Below are positions 15,443 to 25,215 of a stretch of DNA of 64,000 bases, piece after piece; positions within the stretch are counted from its first letter, which is position 1, and the number at the start of each line of letters is the position of its first letter. The position numbers and the translations under genes were made by a program. The notes under the pieces were generated by a model that was not told where the DNA came from, did no database searches, and saw only the letters and a program-made list of their open reading frames with translations. Source of the stretch: Streptomyces sp. Ag109_O5-1 (GTDB lineage Bacteria; Actinomycetota; Actinomycetes; Streptomycetales; Streptomycetaceae); NCBI RefSeq assembly GCF_003814875.1, contig NZ_RKQF01000001.1, positions 10,664,001-10,728,000 of the forward strand. The letters are read 5' to 3'.

Positions 15443-17278
15443 ATGGCCGAACAGCAGTTCTATCAGAATGCGCCCGGCAGCCCCCGCTACCTGCCGATCG
15501 CCGAACACGGCCTGATCGGCGACCTGCGTACCGTCGCCCTGGTCGGCAGCAACGGAACGATCGACTGGTACTGCTGCCCGTCCTTCGACTCGCCCAGCGT
15601 CTTCGCGGCCGTGCTGGACGCCGAGCGCGGCGGCTTCTTCGCGCTCGCCCCGGCCGTACCGGCGCGCACCAAGCAGTTCTACTTCCCCGACACCAATGTG
15701 CTGATCACCCGGTTCTTCACGGACGACGGCGTCGGAGAGGTCCAGGACTTCATGCCGGTCACCGGCCAGTCCGACGAGTGCGAGCGGCACCGGCTGATCC
15801 GCCGGGTGCTCTGCGTGCGCGGGACCGTCCCCTTCCGGGTCCGGGTGGCGCCCCGCTTCAACTACGGAGCCGACCCGCACGCCCTGCGCATGGGCGGTGA
15901 CGTCGCGCTGTTCGAGTCCGAGTCGATGTCCCTGGCGCTCACCTCCACGGTGGTCATGGAGAGCGACGGCCCGGACGCCCGCGCCGACTTCAAGCTCGCC
16001 GAGGGCGAGTCCGCCGTCTTCGCCCTCGACCAGGCCGGCGAGCACATCGCCCCGCGCGGCTGCGCCCGCACCGAGGCCGAGCTGCAGTTCGAGGACACCG
16101 TCTGCTACTGGCGCCGCTGGCTGCACAAGTCCCGCTACCGAGGCCGCTGGCGCGAGATGGTGCACCGCTCCGCGCTGACCCTGAAGCTGCTCACCTTCGC
16201 GCCCACCGGCGCGATCGTCGCCGCGCCCACCACCAGCCTCCCCGAGCAGTTCGGCGGCGAACGCAACTGGGACTACCGCTACGTCTGGATCCGGGACGCC
16301 GCTTTCGCCGTCTACGCCCTGCTGCGGCTCGGCTTCAGCGGCGAGGCCGAGGCCTTCATGAAGTTCGTGACGACCTTCATCAGCCCCGGCGACGGCTTCG
16401 CCTCCGGCCCGCTGCAGATCATGTACGGCATCGACGGCCGCTCCGAGCTGCCCGAACGCGAGCTCCCGCACCTGGAGGGCTACTGCGGATCGGCTCCGGT
16501 CCGGGTCGGCAACGGCGCGGCCGGCCAGCTCCAGCTGGACATCTACGGCGCCCTCATCGACTCGATCTACCTCTACGACAAGTGGGCCCAGCCCATCTCC
16601 AGCGCCCAGTGGGACGACGTCACCCGCCTCGTCGGCTGGGTCTGCGACCACTGGGACCAGCCCGACGAGGGCGTCTGGGAGACCCGTGGCGGCCGAAAGA
16701 ACTTCCTCTACTCGCGGCTCATGTGCTGGGTCGCCATCGAGCGCGCGATCCGCCTCGCCAACCGGCGCGGCCTGCCCGCCGACCTGCCCCGCTGGCTGCA
16801 GGCCCGCGACACCATCTACCGGCGGATCATGGACCGCGGCTGGTCGGAGCGGCGCGGCGCCTTCGTCCAGCACGAGGGCGGGGACGTCCTGGACGCCTCG
16901 CTCCTGATGATGCCCCTGGCCAAGTTCATCGCTCCGACGGACCCCAAGTGGCTGTCCACCCTGGACGCCCTCACCGAGGACCTGGTCTCCGACTCCCTCG
17001 TCTACCGCTACGACCCGCAGGCCAGCCCCGACGGACTCCGCGGCGACGAGGGCACCTTCTCCATCTGCTCCTTCTGGTACGTCGAGGCCCTGGTGCGGGC
17101 CGGACGCCTGGACGACGCCCGGCTCGCCTTCGAGAAGATGCTCACCTACGCCAACCATCTCGGCCTGTACGCCGAGGAAATCGGCCGCACCGGCGAGCAA
17201 CAGGGCAACTTCCCGCAGGCGTTCACCCACCTCGCCCTCATCAGCGCCGCGTTCAACCTGGACCGGGCGCTGGGCTGA
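15443..17278 (+). CDS. glycoside hydrolase family 15 protein (glucoamylase/trehalase-like)
   Basis: A 611-residue cytoplasmic protein starting at an ATG with GGGGAGG upstream; no signal peptide. The N-terminal beta-sandwich opens with the common phrase YLPIAEHGLIGDLRTVALV. The (alpha/alpha)6 barrel then shows NWDYRYVWIRDAAF near 273-286, GYCGSAPVRVGNGAAGQLQL with the first catalytic acid region, and the late EEIGRTGEQQGNFPQAF near 575-592. Actinobacterial members of this length hydrolyse trehalose or alpha-1,4 glucans; the sequence does not decide between them. It ends 3 bases before the convergent stop of the next gene. Confidence 0.88.
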   Translation: MAEQQFYQNAPGSPRYLPIAEHGLIGDLRTVALVGSNGTIDWYCCPSFDSPSVFAAVLDAERGGFFALAPAVPARTKQFYFPDTNVLITRFFTDDGVGEVQDFMPVTGQSDECERHRLIRRVLCVRGTVPFRVRVAPRFNYGADPHALRMGGDVALFESESMSLALTSTVVMESDGPDARADFKLAEGESAVFALDQAGEHIAPRGCARTEAELQFEDTVCYWRRWLHKSRYRGRWREMVHRSALTLKLLTFAPTGAIVAAPTTSLPEQFGGERNWDYRYVWIRDAAFAVYALLRLGFSGEAEAFMKFVTTFISPGDGFASGPLQIMYGIDGRSELPERELPHLEGYCGSAPVRVGNGAAGQLQLDIYGALIDSIYLYDKWAQPISSAQWDDVTRLVGWVCDHWDQPDEGVWETRGGRKNFLYSRLMCWVAIERAIRLANRRGLPADLPRWLQARDTIYRRIMDRGWSERRGAFVQHEGGDVLDASLLMMPLAKFIAPTDPKWLSTLDALTEDLVSDSLVYRYDPQASPDGLRGDEGTFSICSFWYVEALVRAGRLDDARLAFEKMLTYANHLGLYAEEIGRTGEQQGNFPQAFTHLALISAAFNLDRALG

Positions 17279-17281
17279 GCG

Positions 17282-18601
17282 TCAGGCGAACCTGGAACTG
17301 CGCACCGGCCCGGATGACTTGACCCGGGCCCGGTCGCCCCGGAGCCAGGTGTCCCGGACGGAGCCGGCGAACGCGGCGAACGCCTCGTCCGTGTCGGCCG
17401 GGCCCTCGCCGTCGCCCTCGTCGGGGGTGGCGTCGGCCCCGGCGATCTCGTCGGCCAGCTCCTCCTCCGGGCGGTCGTCGGCCGGCTCCTGATGCCTCTC
17501 GCCGTCCTCGCCGAACCGCAGCCGCTCGCCCCACGGGGCCACCACCACCTGGTGCAGCAGCCCCACGCTGTCGGCTGCGACGGCCGGGGTGTCCGTCCAG
17601 GAACTCGCGTGCTCGTGCAGCACCTGACCCGGGGCGCGCTCGAAGAGACTGCCGATGATCTCGGGGCCCGCGGGATGCCCGGCCAGCTCGTCGAGGTCGT
17701 ACGCCACGACGACGGTGTCCGGGCGCCCCGCCTCGAACGGCACGGCCGGCAGCCGCAGCACCTCGGCGGCGGCCAGACCCAGGACGCGTGAGCCGCGGTC
17801 GGGCAGCAGGGACACCGAGCGCGGGCCCGCCCCCGTAGCGGACAGGACGGTCTTCAGCCGGCGCAGGCCGCGCAGACACAGCTCCGGGGTGTCCTGGAGG
17901 TAGGCGTACCGGCCCGCCATGCCGGCCTCGAAGCCGAACGGCGAGAGCGTGCCGAGCACCTGACCGCCGATCACGTACTGCCAGTCCCGCAGCCCCGACG
18001 GCTCACCCAGGGCGGCGACGCGCTCCAGCATCCGGGTCTGGCGCGCCTGCGGGGGCCGCCACTGCTCGTCCTCGGGGTCCGGCAGCAGCGCGTGCTGACG
18101 GCGGGCCAGATCCAGGTCACCGGCCATGATCGCGTTGTGGACCAGCAGATACCGGTCCGGCCAGTCGGTGAACTCTCCCTCACGCAGGGCCAGTGCGGCG
18201 GCAGCCTCCTGGTGGCGCTCCTCGCGCTCGTACGCCGACACCAGTTCCCGCAGGACCATGAGGGAACCCGGGTTGTGACCCAGCACCGTACGCAGCGGCG
18301 GGATCGCCAGGAAGGACAGTCCGCGTTCGACGCACGCGTACCCGAAGGCGAAGAGGCTGTTGGCGTCGCCGGGCTTGGCGGCCAGCGCGGCGGCGGCCTG
18401 TTCGAGGTCGTCGAAGCCGGCGCCCCGGGCGGCCCGTTCCACCACGAGGGCCACCTCGGCGATCGGCGCCTCCTCCCCGGCGGCCCGCAGCTGCCGTACG
18501 GCCCCTGGGAGATCCCCGGAGTCCAGGCACTCCCAGGCCTTGGTGAGTCCGGCGGACTTGGGACGACGGGCGCGGCGCGAGAACATGCCGGAGATCATCA
18601 C
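17282..18601 (-). CDS. uncharacterised TPR-like protein, 439 residues
   Basis: No exact family recognised. The N-terminal half is made of paired Ala/Leu-rich helices (LTKAWECLDSGDLPGAVRQL, later ALREGEFTDWPDRYLLVHNA) like tetratricopeptide repeats. The middle carries a beta/alpha segment (TVVVAYDLDELAGHPAG) and the C-terminal 90 residues are acidic and probably disordered. No signal peptide. Three Met codons lie at the start (18601, 18598, 18586), the last beginning MFSRRARR; the ribosome site does not choose clearly. It stands alone between a convergent GH15 gene and the end of a signalling phosphatase gene on the same strand. Confidence 0.65.
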   Translation of the reverse strand: MMISGMFSRRARRPKSAGLTKAWECLDSGDLPGAVRQLRAAGEEAPIAEVALVVERAARGAGFDDLEQAAAALAAKPGDANSLFAFGYACVERGLSFLAIPPLRTVLGHNPGSLMVLRELVSAYEREERHQEAAAALALREGEFTDWPDRYLLVHNAIMAGDLDLARRQHALLPDPEDEQWRPPQARQTRMLERVAALGEPSGLRDWQYVIGGQVLGTLSPFGFEAGMAGRYAYLQDTPELCLRGLRRLKTVLSATGAGPRSVSLLPDRGSRVLGLAAAEVLRLPAVPFEAGRPDTVVVAYDLDELAGHPAGPEIIGSLFERAPGQVLHEHASSWTDTPAVAADSVGLLHQVVVAPWGERLRFGEDGERHQEPADDRPEEELADEIAGADATPDEGDGEGPADTDEAFAAFAGSVRDTWLRGDRARVKSSGPVRSSRFA

Positions 18602-18652
18602 CCATCAGGTGACGTGTCCTCAACACATTTGTGCGCGGGGTGTCGCCCCGGC

Positions 18653-21385
18653 TCAGGGCAGCGGCTGCTCCGCCCAGATGACCTTGCCGGCGGGCGTGTA
18701 CCGGGTGCCCCAGCGCTCGGCCATCTGCGCGACCAGGAACAGGCCCCGGCCGCCCTCGTCGGTGCTCGCCGCGTACCGCAGATGCGGCGAGGTCGTGCTG
18801 CCGTCGGAGACCTCGCAGATCAGCGTCCGGTCGCACAGCAGCCGTACCCCGATCGGCTCGCGGCCGTAGCGGATGGCGTTGGTGACCAGCTCGCTGAGGA
18901 TCAGCTCGGTGATGAACGACAGCTCGTCCAGGCCCCAGTGCGCCAGCTGCCGGGTCACCTTGGACCGCACCTCGGAGACGGCCGCCGGGTCGGCCGGCAC
19001 CTGCCACTCGGCCACCCGGTCCGCGGTGAGCGCCCGGGTGCGGGCGACGATCAGCGCCACGTCGTCGTTGGGGTGGGCCGGGAGCCGCTCCAGGACGGCC
19101 GCGCAGGTCTCCTCGGGTGTGCTGCCCGCCGCCGACTCCAGGGCGCCGGCGAGCAGATCGAGCCCCTCGTCGATGTCCCGCCGCCGGTCCTCGACCAGTC
19201 CGTCGGTGTACAGGACCAGACTGCTGCCCTCGGGCAGCTCCACCTCGGCCGTCTCGAAGGGCAGTCCGCCGAGGCCCAGGGGCGGAGCCGCCGGGACGTC
19301 CAGGAACTCCACGCTGCCGTCCGGCTTGAGGAGGGCCGGCGGCGGATGACCGGCCCGGGCCACCGTGCAGCGCCGCGAGACGGGGTCGTAGATCGCGTAC
19401 AGACAGGTCGCGCCGGTGATCGTGGCCGCGTTGTCCGCCGGGGTCTCGTCCTGGTCGATACGGCCCACCAGCTCGTCCAGCAGGCCCAGCAGCTCGTCCG
19501 GCGGCAGGTCCAGCGCCGCGAAGTTGTGCACGGCCGTGCGCAGCCGCCCCATGGTCGCCGCCGCGTGCAGCCCGTGGCCCACGACGTCCCCGACCACCAG
19601 CGCCACCCGGGCCCCGGACAGCGGCAGTACGTCGAACCAGTCGCCGCCCACGCCCGCCTGCGCCGGCAGATAGCGGTACGCGATCTCCAGGGCGCTCTGC
19701 TCGGGCAGGCGGCGCGGCAGCAGACTGCGCTGGAGGGTCACCGCCATGCTGTGCTCGCGCGTGTAGCGGCGGGCGTTGTCGATGGAGACGGCGGCGCGGG
19801 CCACCAGCTCCTCCGCGAGGGCCTGCTCCTCCGTGTCGAACGGCGTGAGCTTCTCCGAGCGGCAGAAGTTGGCGAGACCCAGCACCAGGTTCCCGGCCCG
19901 CAGCGGCACGCTGATCAGCGAGTGGATGCCGAACTCCAGGATCCGCCCGGTCAGTTCCACGTCCTGGGCCCGCCAGCCGGGCGAGTCCCGCAGCCGGGGC
20001 TCGATCACGGACTCGCCGGTCTCCAGACTGCGGCCCTGCGGCGAGGCCGGCACGAACCGGATCCGCTCGCCGACCGGGTACAGCGGAGCGTCCTTGCGGA
20101 TCCCGGTGACCGCCACCCGGCGCAGCGCGTCCCCGGGCTTCGGCTCCTCGCCCTTGAGGACCGCGTCGTACAGGTCGATGGTGGCGTAGTCCGCGAACCG
20201 GGGCACGGCCAGCTCCGCCAGTTCCTCGGCGGTGCGGGTGACGTCCAGGCTGGTGCCGATGCCCACGCCCGCGTCGTACAGCATGTTCAGACGCTCGCGG
20301 GCCACCTCGGCGCGGCCGGACAGGGCGCGCAGCTCGGTGGAGTCGCGCAGGGTGATGACGCTGCCGGGAGGGCCGCCGTGCACCGCGATGGGCCGCTGGT
20401 TGACCGCCAGCAGCCGGTCCTTGACCAGGTGCACCTCGTCGGTGGCCACCCGGCCCGAGGCGATCAGCTGCGCCGTGTCGCTGTCCAGCCCGAGGTCCAG
20501 GACCCGGCGGCGCTCGGCGTCCGCGGGCAGGTCGAGCAGGCGTTGCGCCTCGTCGTTGGCGAGCATCAGCCGGCCGTCGCCGCCGACGATCAGCACGCCC
20601 TCCCGCACGGAGTGCAGCACCGCGTCGTGGTGCTCGTACATGCGGGTCATCTCACCCGGGCCGAGACCGTGCGTCTGGCGCAGCAGCCGCCGGCTGACCA
20701 GCGCCGTCCCCGCCGTCGCCAGGGCCAGACCGGCCGCGGCCGCGGTCAGCAGCAGCGGCAGCTGCTGGTCGGCGGCGCCGCCCACGTGCGCGGTGGTGAT
20801 GCCGGCCGACACCAGGCCCACCACCTTGCCGGCGGAGTCCTTGACCGGCACCACGGACTGCACCAGCTCCCCGATGGTGCCGTGCACCTCCTGGGAGACC
20901 GTCCCGCCGGCCAGCGCGGGTCCGATGTCCCCGACGAACTTCTTGCCGATGCGGTTCGGCTTGGGGTGCGTGTACCGGATCCCGTCGGTGTTCATGACAA
21001 CGATGAAGTCCACGCCGGCCGCCTTGCGGGCCGCCTCGGCCTTCGGCTGCAGCACGGACGTGGGGTTCGGCAGTTGCAGCGCCGCCGCCGTGCCGGGTGC
21101 GTTGGCGAAGGTCTGGGCGACCGCCAGGGACCGGTTGCGGGCCTCGTTGCTGCTGTCGTGCCGCACCTGGAGCACCTGGGCCACCACGGCCGACAAGACC
21201 AGCAGCAGCACGATCACCACCTGCAGCATGAACACCTGTCCGGCCACGCTGCGTCCGCCGACGACCGATTTCATCCGTCCGGCCCGGCCCCGGCCCGATG
21301 TCTGCTCATGCTCGGTGAGCGGGACGTGCGGGCTCCCGGAACCACGGGGCGGCCGAATGTCGGACCGGCCGGGCTGACGGACCAT
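18653..21385 (-). CDS. membrane sensor SpoIIE-type PP2C phosphatase with C-terminal anti-sigma-like ATPase domain
   Basis: About 910 residues. Order: a transmembrane helix near 50-70; an extracellular single-CACHE-like sensor; a second membrane helix near 210-230; a PAS domain (HSVREGVLIVGGDGRLMLAN); a GAF domain; a PP2C/SpoIIE catalytic domain with GDWFDVL, GDVVGHG and YTDGL metal-site motifs; and a GHKL ATPase of the RsbW type (ELILSELVTNAIRYG). It probably switches an anti-sigma-factor antagonist by dephosphorylation in response to an external signal. The ATG at 21385 gives the longest convincing protein; an ATG at 21274 with GGACGG upstream is possible. It sits just downstream of another such phosphatase. 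Confidence 0.85.
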   Translation of the reverse strand: MVRQPGRSDIRPPRGSGSPHVPLTEHEQTSGRGRAGRMKSVVGGRSVAGQVFMLQVVIVLLLVLSAVVAQVLQVRHDSSNEARNRSLAVAQTFANAPGTAAALQLPNPTSVLQPKAEAARKAAGVDFIVVMNTDGIRYTHPKPNRIGKKFVGDIGPALAGGTVSQEVHGTIGELVQSVVPVKDSAGKVVGLVSAGITTAHVGGAADQQLPLLLTAAAAGLALATAGTALVSRRLLRQTHGLGPGEMTRMYEHHDAVLHSVREGVLIVGGDGRLMLANDEAQRLLDLPADAERRRVLDLGLDSDTAQLIASGRVATDEVHLVKDRLLAVNQRPIAVHGGPPGSVITLRDSTELRALSGRAEVARERLNMLYDAGVGIGTSLDVTRTAEELAELAVPRFADYATIDLYDAVLKGEEPKPGDALRRVAVTGIRKDAPLYPVGERIRFVPASPQGRSLETGESVIEPRLRDSPGWRAQDVELTGRILEFGIHSLISVPLRAGNLVLGLANFCRSEKLTPFDTEEQALAEELVARAAVSIDNARRYTREHSMAVTLQRSLLPRRLPEQSALEIAYRYLPAQAGVGGDWFDVLPLSGARVALVVGDVVGHGLHAAATMGRLRTAVHNFAALDLPPDELLGLLDELVGRIDQDETPADNAATITGATCLYAIYDPVSRRCTVARAGHPPPALLKPDGSVEFLDVPAAPPLGLGGLPFETAEVELPEGSSLVLYTDGLVEDRRRDIDEGLDLLAGALESAAGSTPEETCAAVLERLPAHPNDDVALIVARTRALTADRVAEWQVPADPAAVSEVRSKVTRQLAHWGLDELSFITELILSELVTNAIRYGREPIGVRLLCDRTLICEVSDGSTTSPHLRYAASTDEGGRGLFLVAQMAERWGTRYTPAGKVIWAEQPLP

Positions 21386-21428
21386 GAGCACATGTCTACA
21401 CTGCCAGGCCCCGCGAGGCGAGAGTGTC

Positions 21429-24008
21429 TCAAGAGGTAACCGGCTTGATACCCCGTTGTGCCGTGTCACCGGCGCTGCGCGGGCGGCGGGTGGCGAGCAG
21501 CAGCGCCACGTCGTCCGGGCGGTCGGTGGCGTGCCGGGCCCCGGCGGTGAGCCGGTCCGCCACCCCGGCGAGCGAGCGGCCGCCGCGCCGTCCGGGCAGC
21601 GCGCCGGCCTTCGCCAGCGCCACCCGCAGCGCCGTGATGCCGTCGTCGATGTCGGCACCGGGCCGCTCCACCAGCCCGTCCGTGTACAGGGCGAGGATCG
21701 CGTCCGGTGCCAGTTCCAGTTCGGTCACCGGGTACCGGGCCCGCGGGTCCACGCCCAGCACGACGCCGCCGGGTATCTCCAGGACCCGGGTGCGGCCGTC
21801 CGGTGCACGCAGCAGGGGCGGCGGATGACCGGCCCGGGCGACCCGGGCGTGCCCGGTGGCGGGGTCGAGGCGCAGATAGCAGCAGCTGGCGAACTGACCC
21901 GGGTCGAGGTCGATGAGCAGACGGTTCGTGCCGCTCAGCACCTCGTCGGGCGGCCGGTCACCGAGCGCGAACGCACGCACCGCGCTGCGTAGTTGGCCCA
22001 TGGTGGCGGCCGCCTGCACCCCATGCCCCTGCACGTCGCCGATGACCAGGGCGAGACCGTCGCCCGCCTCCACGACGTCGTACCAGTCGCCGCCCACGTC
22101 CATGCCCTGGGTGCCCGGCAGATACCGGCCCGCGGTCTCCACCAGCGGATGTGTCGACAGCCGGCGGGGCAGCAGCGCCTGCTGGAGCCCGCGGGCGAGG
22201 GCGGCCTCGGTGTCGTAGCGCTGGGCCTTCTCCATCGCGTGCGCTATCAGGCCCGCGAGCGCCGTGAGGACCGTGCGCTCCTCGGTGCTGAAGCCGCGAT
22301 CGACGTCGAAACCGAGGATGCAGGAGCCGACCGGACGGCCGGAGGCGATCAACGGCAGGAAGGCGCGGGCGCCCTCGGAGGCGTCCATCGGGATGCCGGG
22401 GTAGGAGTCCGCCAGCTGCCGCATCGACTCGAAGAACAACGGTTTCCCGCTGGTGAGGGTCTCGACTCCGGGCAGGTGGGCGTCCAGGCCGACGCCGTCG
22501 AAGGGGGCGAGGAAGCCCGGCGGGAAGCCGTTCTCCCAGGCCAGGTAGAAATGCCGGTCCTGGAGCAGGTAGATGGCCAGCCGGCCGCCGCCGAACGCCG
22601 GCAGCAGCTCTTGCGTCACCACCTCGGACACCTGCCGGGCGGTCACGGCGTCGGTCAGCGCGATGGCCAGGGCGATCGGCCGGTACAGCGGAGCCATCGA
22701 GGGCCGGCCGCCCGGGACGGGCCGGCCCGCCTCGCCGGTTTCGCCCGCCACTCCCACTTCTCCCGGCTCGCCGGCCTCGCCCGGCTCGGGCCGACGGGGC
22801 AGGTGCAGGGCCGGGTCGATGCGGTTGGCCGGGACGACCGTGCAGGTGACCAGGTCCGGGCCCGGGTACAGGGACAGGGCGAGCCAGTCGCCTTCGCCGG
22901 TGTCCTCGTGGCGGACCTGGAAGTGCACCGGGCCCGGGGCGAGCAGCGCGCCGCGCCAGTGGTCGTCGTACGGCGGCCCGCTCAGCCACGGCATGCTCTC
23001 CCACACGGGCCGGCCGAGCAGCTCGGCGCGCGGCCGGCCCGCCAGACGGGCGGCGGCCGGGTTGACGTAGAGGACGAGCCCCGTGCGGTCCAGGCAGAAC
23101 ACGCCATGGGGGAGCAGATCGGCCGCGCCGTCGGCGGAGGCGGCCGGGCCCGGGTCGACGACGATCCCGGAGACCAGGGTCGGATCGGCGGCACCGGGCG
23201 GCGGCCACAGCTCCAGCAGCCGCGCGGCGCCGTCCCCGGCCCGCACCCGCAGCGGGGACACCGGGGGCTTGCCGGCCGCGGTCTCGCGCAGCGCGGTCAG
23301 CACATGGGGGGCGTCGGCGGGCGCCACGGCCGCCGCCAGTTCGGCGCCGGTGCCGGGGAAATCCTCCGGTGCCATGCCGAGCAGGGCGTGCAGCCGGTCG
23401 TCCGCGTGCACCGCCGAGGTGGCCGGGTCCCAGGTGAAACGGCCGACCCGGGCCGGCCCTGGATGCCTGGCAGGCGGCCGTACGCACACCGGCTCGCCCT
23501 CCCAGGCGACCGCCGCTTCGCCCTCCTCGGCCACCAGCTCGCGCAGCCCCGCTCCCAGGTCCTCGGCCAGCCGGCACAGCCGGTCCAGGTCGGGCAGCTC
23601 GTCCACCGTGTCCGGGGTCGCCGGACGCAGCACGGTGAGCACCCCGAAGGACGGGTCGGCCCCGGGCACGGGTGTGTACACCGACCCGAACTGGAACGGC
23701 AGACCGGCTGCGAACTGGGGGTAGCGGCGCACCATCTCGGTGGCGTTGGGCAGCACCACCCGGACCCCGAGCCGGTAGGCGTCCGCGACCGGGAACGGCC
23801 GGTCCACCTGCAGCCGCCACCACGGCCGGAACAGCTGGCCGGGCAGCCCGAGGAGCGTCGAGAGCCGCAGCAGGCCGGGCGTGCCGGTGCGCAGGTACAC
23901 CCCGGCGACGTGGCCGCCCGCCGCGCCCAGGGCGCCGGTCGAGGCGTCGACCAGCAACGCGGTCAGCCGTTCACGCGCCCGGCCCACGTGCTCCCCGCTC
24001 CCAGTCAT
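21429..24008 (-). CDS. cytoplasmic multi-sensor SpoIIE-type PP2C phosphatase
   Basis: 859 residues, no membrane helix. Order: an N-terminal GAF-like domain (1-160), a poorly conserved PAS-like region (190-270), a PAS domain (LLPHGVFCLDRTGLVLYVN near 300), a Pro/Gly/Glu-rich linker of GE-x repeats, a second GAF domain (about 450-610) and a C-terminal PP2C/SpoIIE domain with GDWYDVV, GDVQGHG and YTDGL. Unlike its downstream neighbour it has no ATPase domain, so it would only dephosphorylate an antagonist protein. Its stop is about 40 bases before the neighbour's start, suggesting joint transcription and possibly joint control of one sigma-factor switch. Confidence 0.85.
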   Translation of the reverse strand: MTGSGEHVGRARERLTALLVDASTGALGAAGGHVAGVYLRTGTPGLLRLSTLLGLPGQLFRPWWRLQVDRPFPVADAYRLGVRVVLPNATEMVRRYPQFAAGLPFQFGSVYTPVPGADPSFGVLTVLRPATPDTVDELPDLDRLCRLAEDLGAGLRELVAEEGEAAVAWEGEPVCVRPPARHPGPARVGRFTWDPATSAVHADDRLHALLGMAPEDFPGTGAELAAAVAPADAPHVLTALRETAAGKPPVSPLRVRAGDGAARLLELWPPPGAADPTLVSGIVVDPGPAASADGAADLLPHGVFCLDRTGLVLYVNPAAARLAGRPRAELLGRPVWESMPWLSGPPYDDHWRGALLAPGPVHFQVRHEDTGEGDWLALSLYPGPDLVTCTVVPANRIDPALHLPRRPEPGEAGEPGEVGVAGETGEAGRPVPGGRPSMAPLYRPIALAIALTDAVTARQVSEVVTQELLPAFGGGRLAIYLLQDRHFYLAWENGFPPGFLAPFDGVGLDAHLPGVETLTSGKPLFFESMRQLADSYPGIPMDASEGARAFLPLIASGRPVGSCILGFDVDRGFSTEERTVLTALAGLIAHAMEKAQRYDTEAALARGLQQALLPRRLSTHPLVETAGRYLPGTQGMDVGGDWYDVVEAGDGLALVIGDVQGHGVQAAATMGQLRSAVRAFALGDRPPDEVLSGTNRLLIDLDPGQFASCCYLRLDPATGHARVARAGHPPPLLRAPDGRTRVLEIPGGVVLGVDPRARYPVTELELAPDAILALYTDGLVERPGADIDDGITALRVALAKAGALPGRRGGRSLAGVADRLTAGARHATDRPDDVALLLATRRPRSAGDTAQRGIKPVTS

Positions 24009-24146
24009 CCGGTCCTACCTCGTCCGCGCACCGCCGGGTGGGTGACACAGCAAGAATGCGTCAAGACGGCCTGGAATCGCACCTCCGCGGCACGGATTCG
24101 ATACAGGCAGTCGGCGTCGAAGGTCAGGGAGGTGTACACCAGCGGC

Positions 24147-24857
24147 TCATCCGAGGGGGTCGAATGCGGCCGGATCGCCGGAAACCGGGCGAAGCGCCAG
24201 GTGTCCGTCCTCCCGGGCGGCAGCCATCGCGAACGGGAAGGTGTCCGCCTCCAGGCACAGCGATACGTCCTCGGAGTCGACGCCCTCCCAGCCGAGCCGC
24301 ACGCCCTCGGCGAGCCGCGCGGCCGCGCCGGAGTTCCGCGCCCGCTCCACGAACGGGTCCGGGGCCACCGTGTCGTCGGCGACGCGCTCCGCGATGTACT
24401 GGGCGCAGGCCAGGTCCTCGTCGGCCTGCCCGCCGTCCCCGGTGACGACGAAGGTGACTGCGTCCGGCCGCTCCTGCCGCAGTACGGCGGCGGTGGCCTC
24501 GGCGACCACGAAGCTCGCGCACAGCAGCAGCCGGGCGCCCGCGACGGCCAGCGCCCCGACCGTCCCGGCGGTCGTCTTCTGTACGACCGTGCGGCCCGCG
24601 ACGTCCAACGAGCGCAGCCGGGCCGGTGAGTTGGCCAGATCGAAGCCCGGCACCACCGGACCGTCCTGGAAGGCCAGCCAGCCGGGGTGACGGGCCTTCA
24701 ACTCAAGGGCCTCGTCGAGGGTTTCGGCGAAGACGATCCGCTCGGCGCCGCGCCGGAAGGCCCAGGCGGTCACCGTGAAGGCGCGCATCACGTCGATGAC
24801 GACGGCGACATCGGGCGTCGAGGAGAGACCGGAGACACCCGTGAAGGTGGATCGCAT
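24147..24857 (-). CDS. ComB-like 2-phosphosulfolactate phosphatase family protein
   Basis: A 236-residue protein with the ComB hallmarks: AVVIDVMRAFTVTAWAF near 18-34 with the catalytic-site Asp and Arg, a Lys/Thr-rich VVQKTTAGT stretch near 91-99, and TGDGGQADEDLACAQYI with acidic metal ligands. In archaea and Bacillus ComB removes phosphate from 2-phosphosulfolactate in coenzyme M or sulfolactate synthesis. No other gene of those pathways is near, so the substrate in this organism is open. It stands between a signalling phosphatase and a DUF1232 gene on the same strand. Confidence 0.8.
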   Translation of the reverse strand: MRSTFTGVSGLSSTPDVAVVIDVMRAFTVTAWAFRRGAERIVFAETLDEALELKARHPGWLAFQDGPVVPGFDLANSPARLRSLDVAGRTVVQKTTAGTVGALAVAGARLLLCASFVVAEATAAVLRQERPDAVTFVVTGDGGQADEDLACAQYIAERVADDTVAPDPFVERARNSGAAARLAEGVRLGWEGVDSEDVSLCLEADTFPFAMAAAREDGHLALRPVSGDPAAFDPLG

Positions 24858-24887
24858 CGCCCCATCATGCCCTGGACGCCTCGGAGT

Positions 24888-25175
24888 TCAGAGTTCGGGG
24901 TCCTCCGTGGGCAGCACCCGGGCCGCCCGCATCGAGCGCAGGGCCAGCAGCAGGACGCCGATGTCGTCCAGGTAGATCGGGTCGGGCAGCAGGTCGGTCG
25001 GCAGCACCAGATACAGGACGGCACCCCAGAAGATCCAGCGCGGGCCGGTCGGCAGCCCGGCCCGGCGCAGCGTGCGCCGGGTGCGGACCAGCCGTACCAG
25101 CACGGCGATCGCCCCGGCGAGCAGCGCCGTGGCGACGAGCGCGCAGATCAGGAGCACGGTCGTGGTGGTGTCCAT
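24888..25175 (-). CDS. DUF1232 (YkvA-like) small membrane protein
   Basis: A 95-residue protein with one hydrophobic helix near residues 6-28 and the DUF1232 core LVLPTDLLPDPIYLDDIGVL near 59-78. The family is found widely in bacteria and its function is unknown. The ATG at 25175 was chosen because the longer upstream frame is Arg/Pro-rich and unlike a protein. It lies 30 bases before the ComB-like gene on the same strand and about 40 bases after the next unknown gene, so the three may share a transcript. Confidence 0.8.
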   Translation of the reverse strand: MDTTTTVLLICALVATALLAGAIAVLVRLVRTRRTLRRAGLPTGPRWIFWGAVLYLVLPTDLLPDPIYLDDIGVLLLALRSMRAARVLPTEDPEL

Positions 25176-25215
25176 GGCTGTCCTGTCGTCCGGCCCCGAT
25201 CCGGCCCGGGGTCTG

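Noticed and set aside
14993..17230. Long open frame antisense to the GH15 gene
   Set aside because: Composition of a shadow frame; the plus strand has an intact GH15 enzyme.
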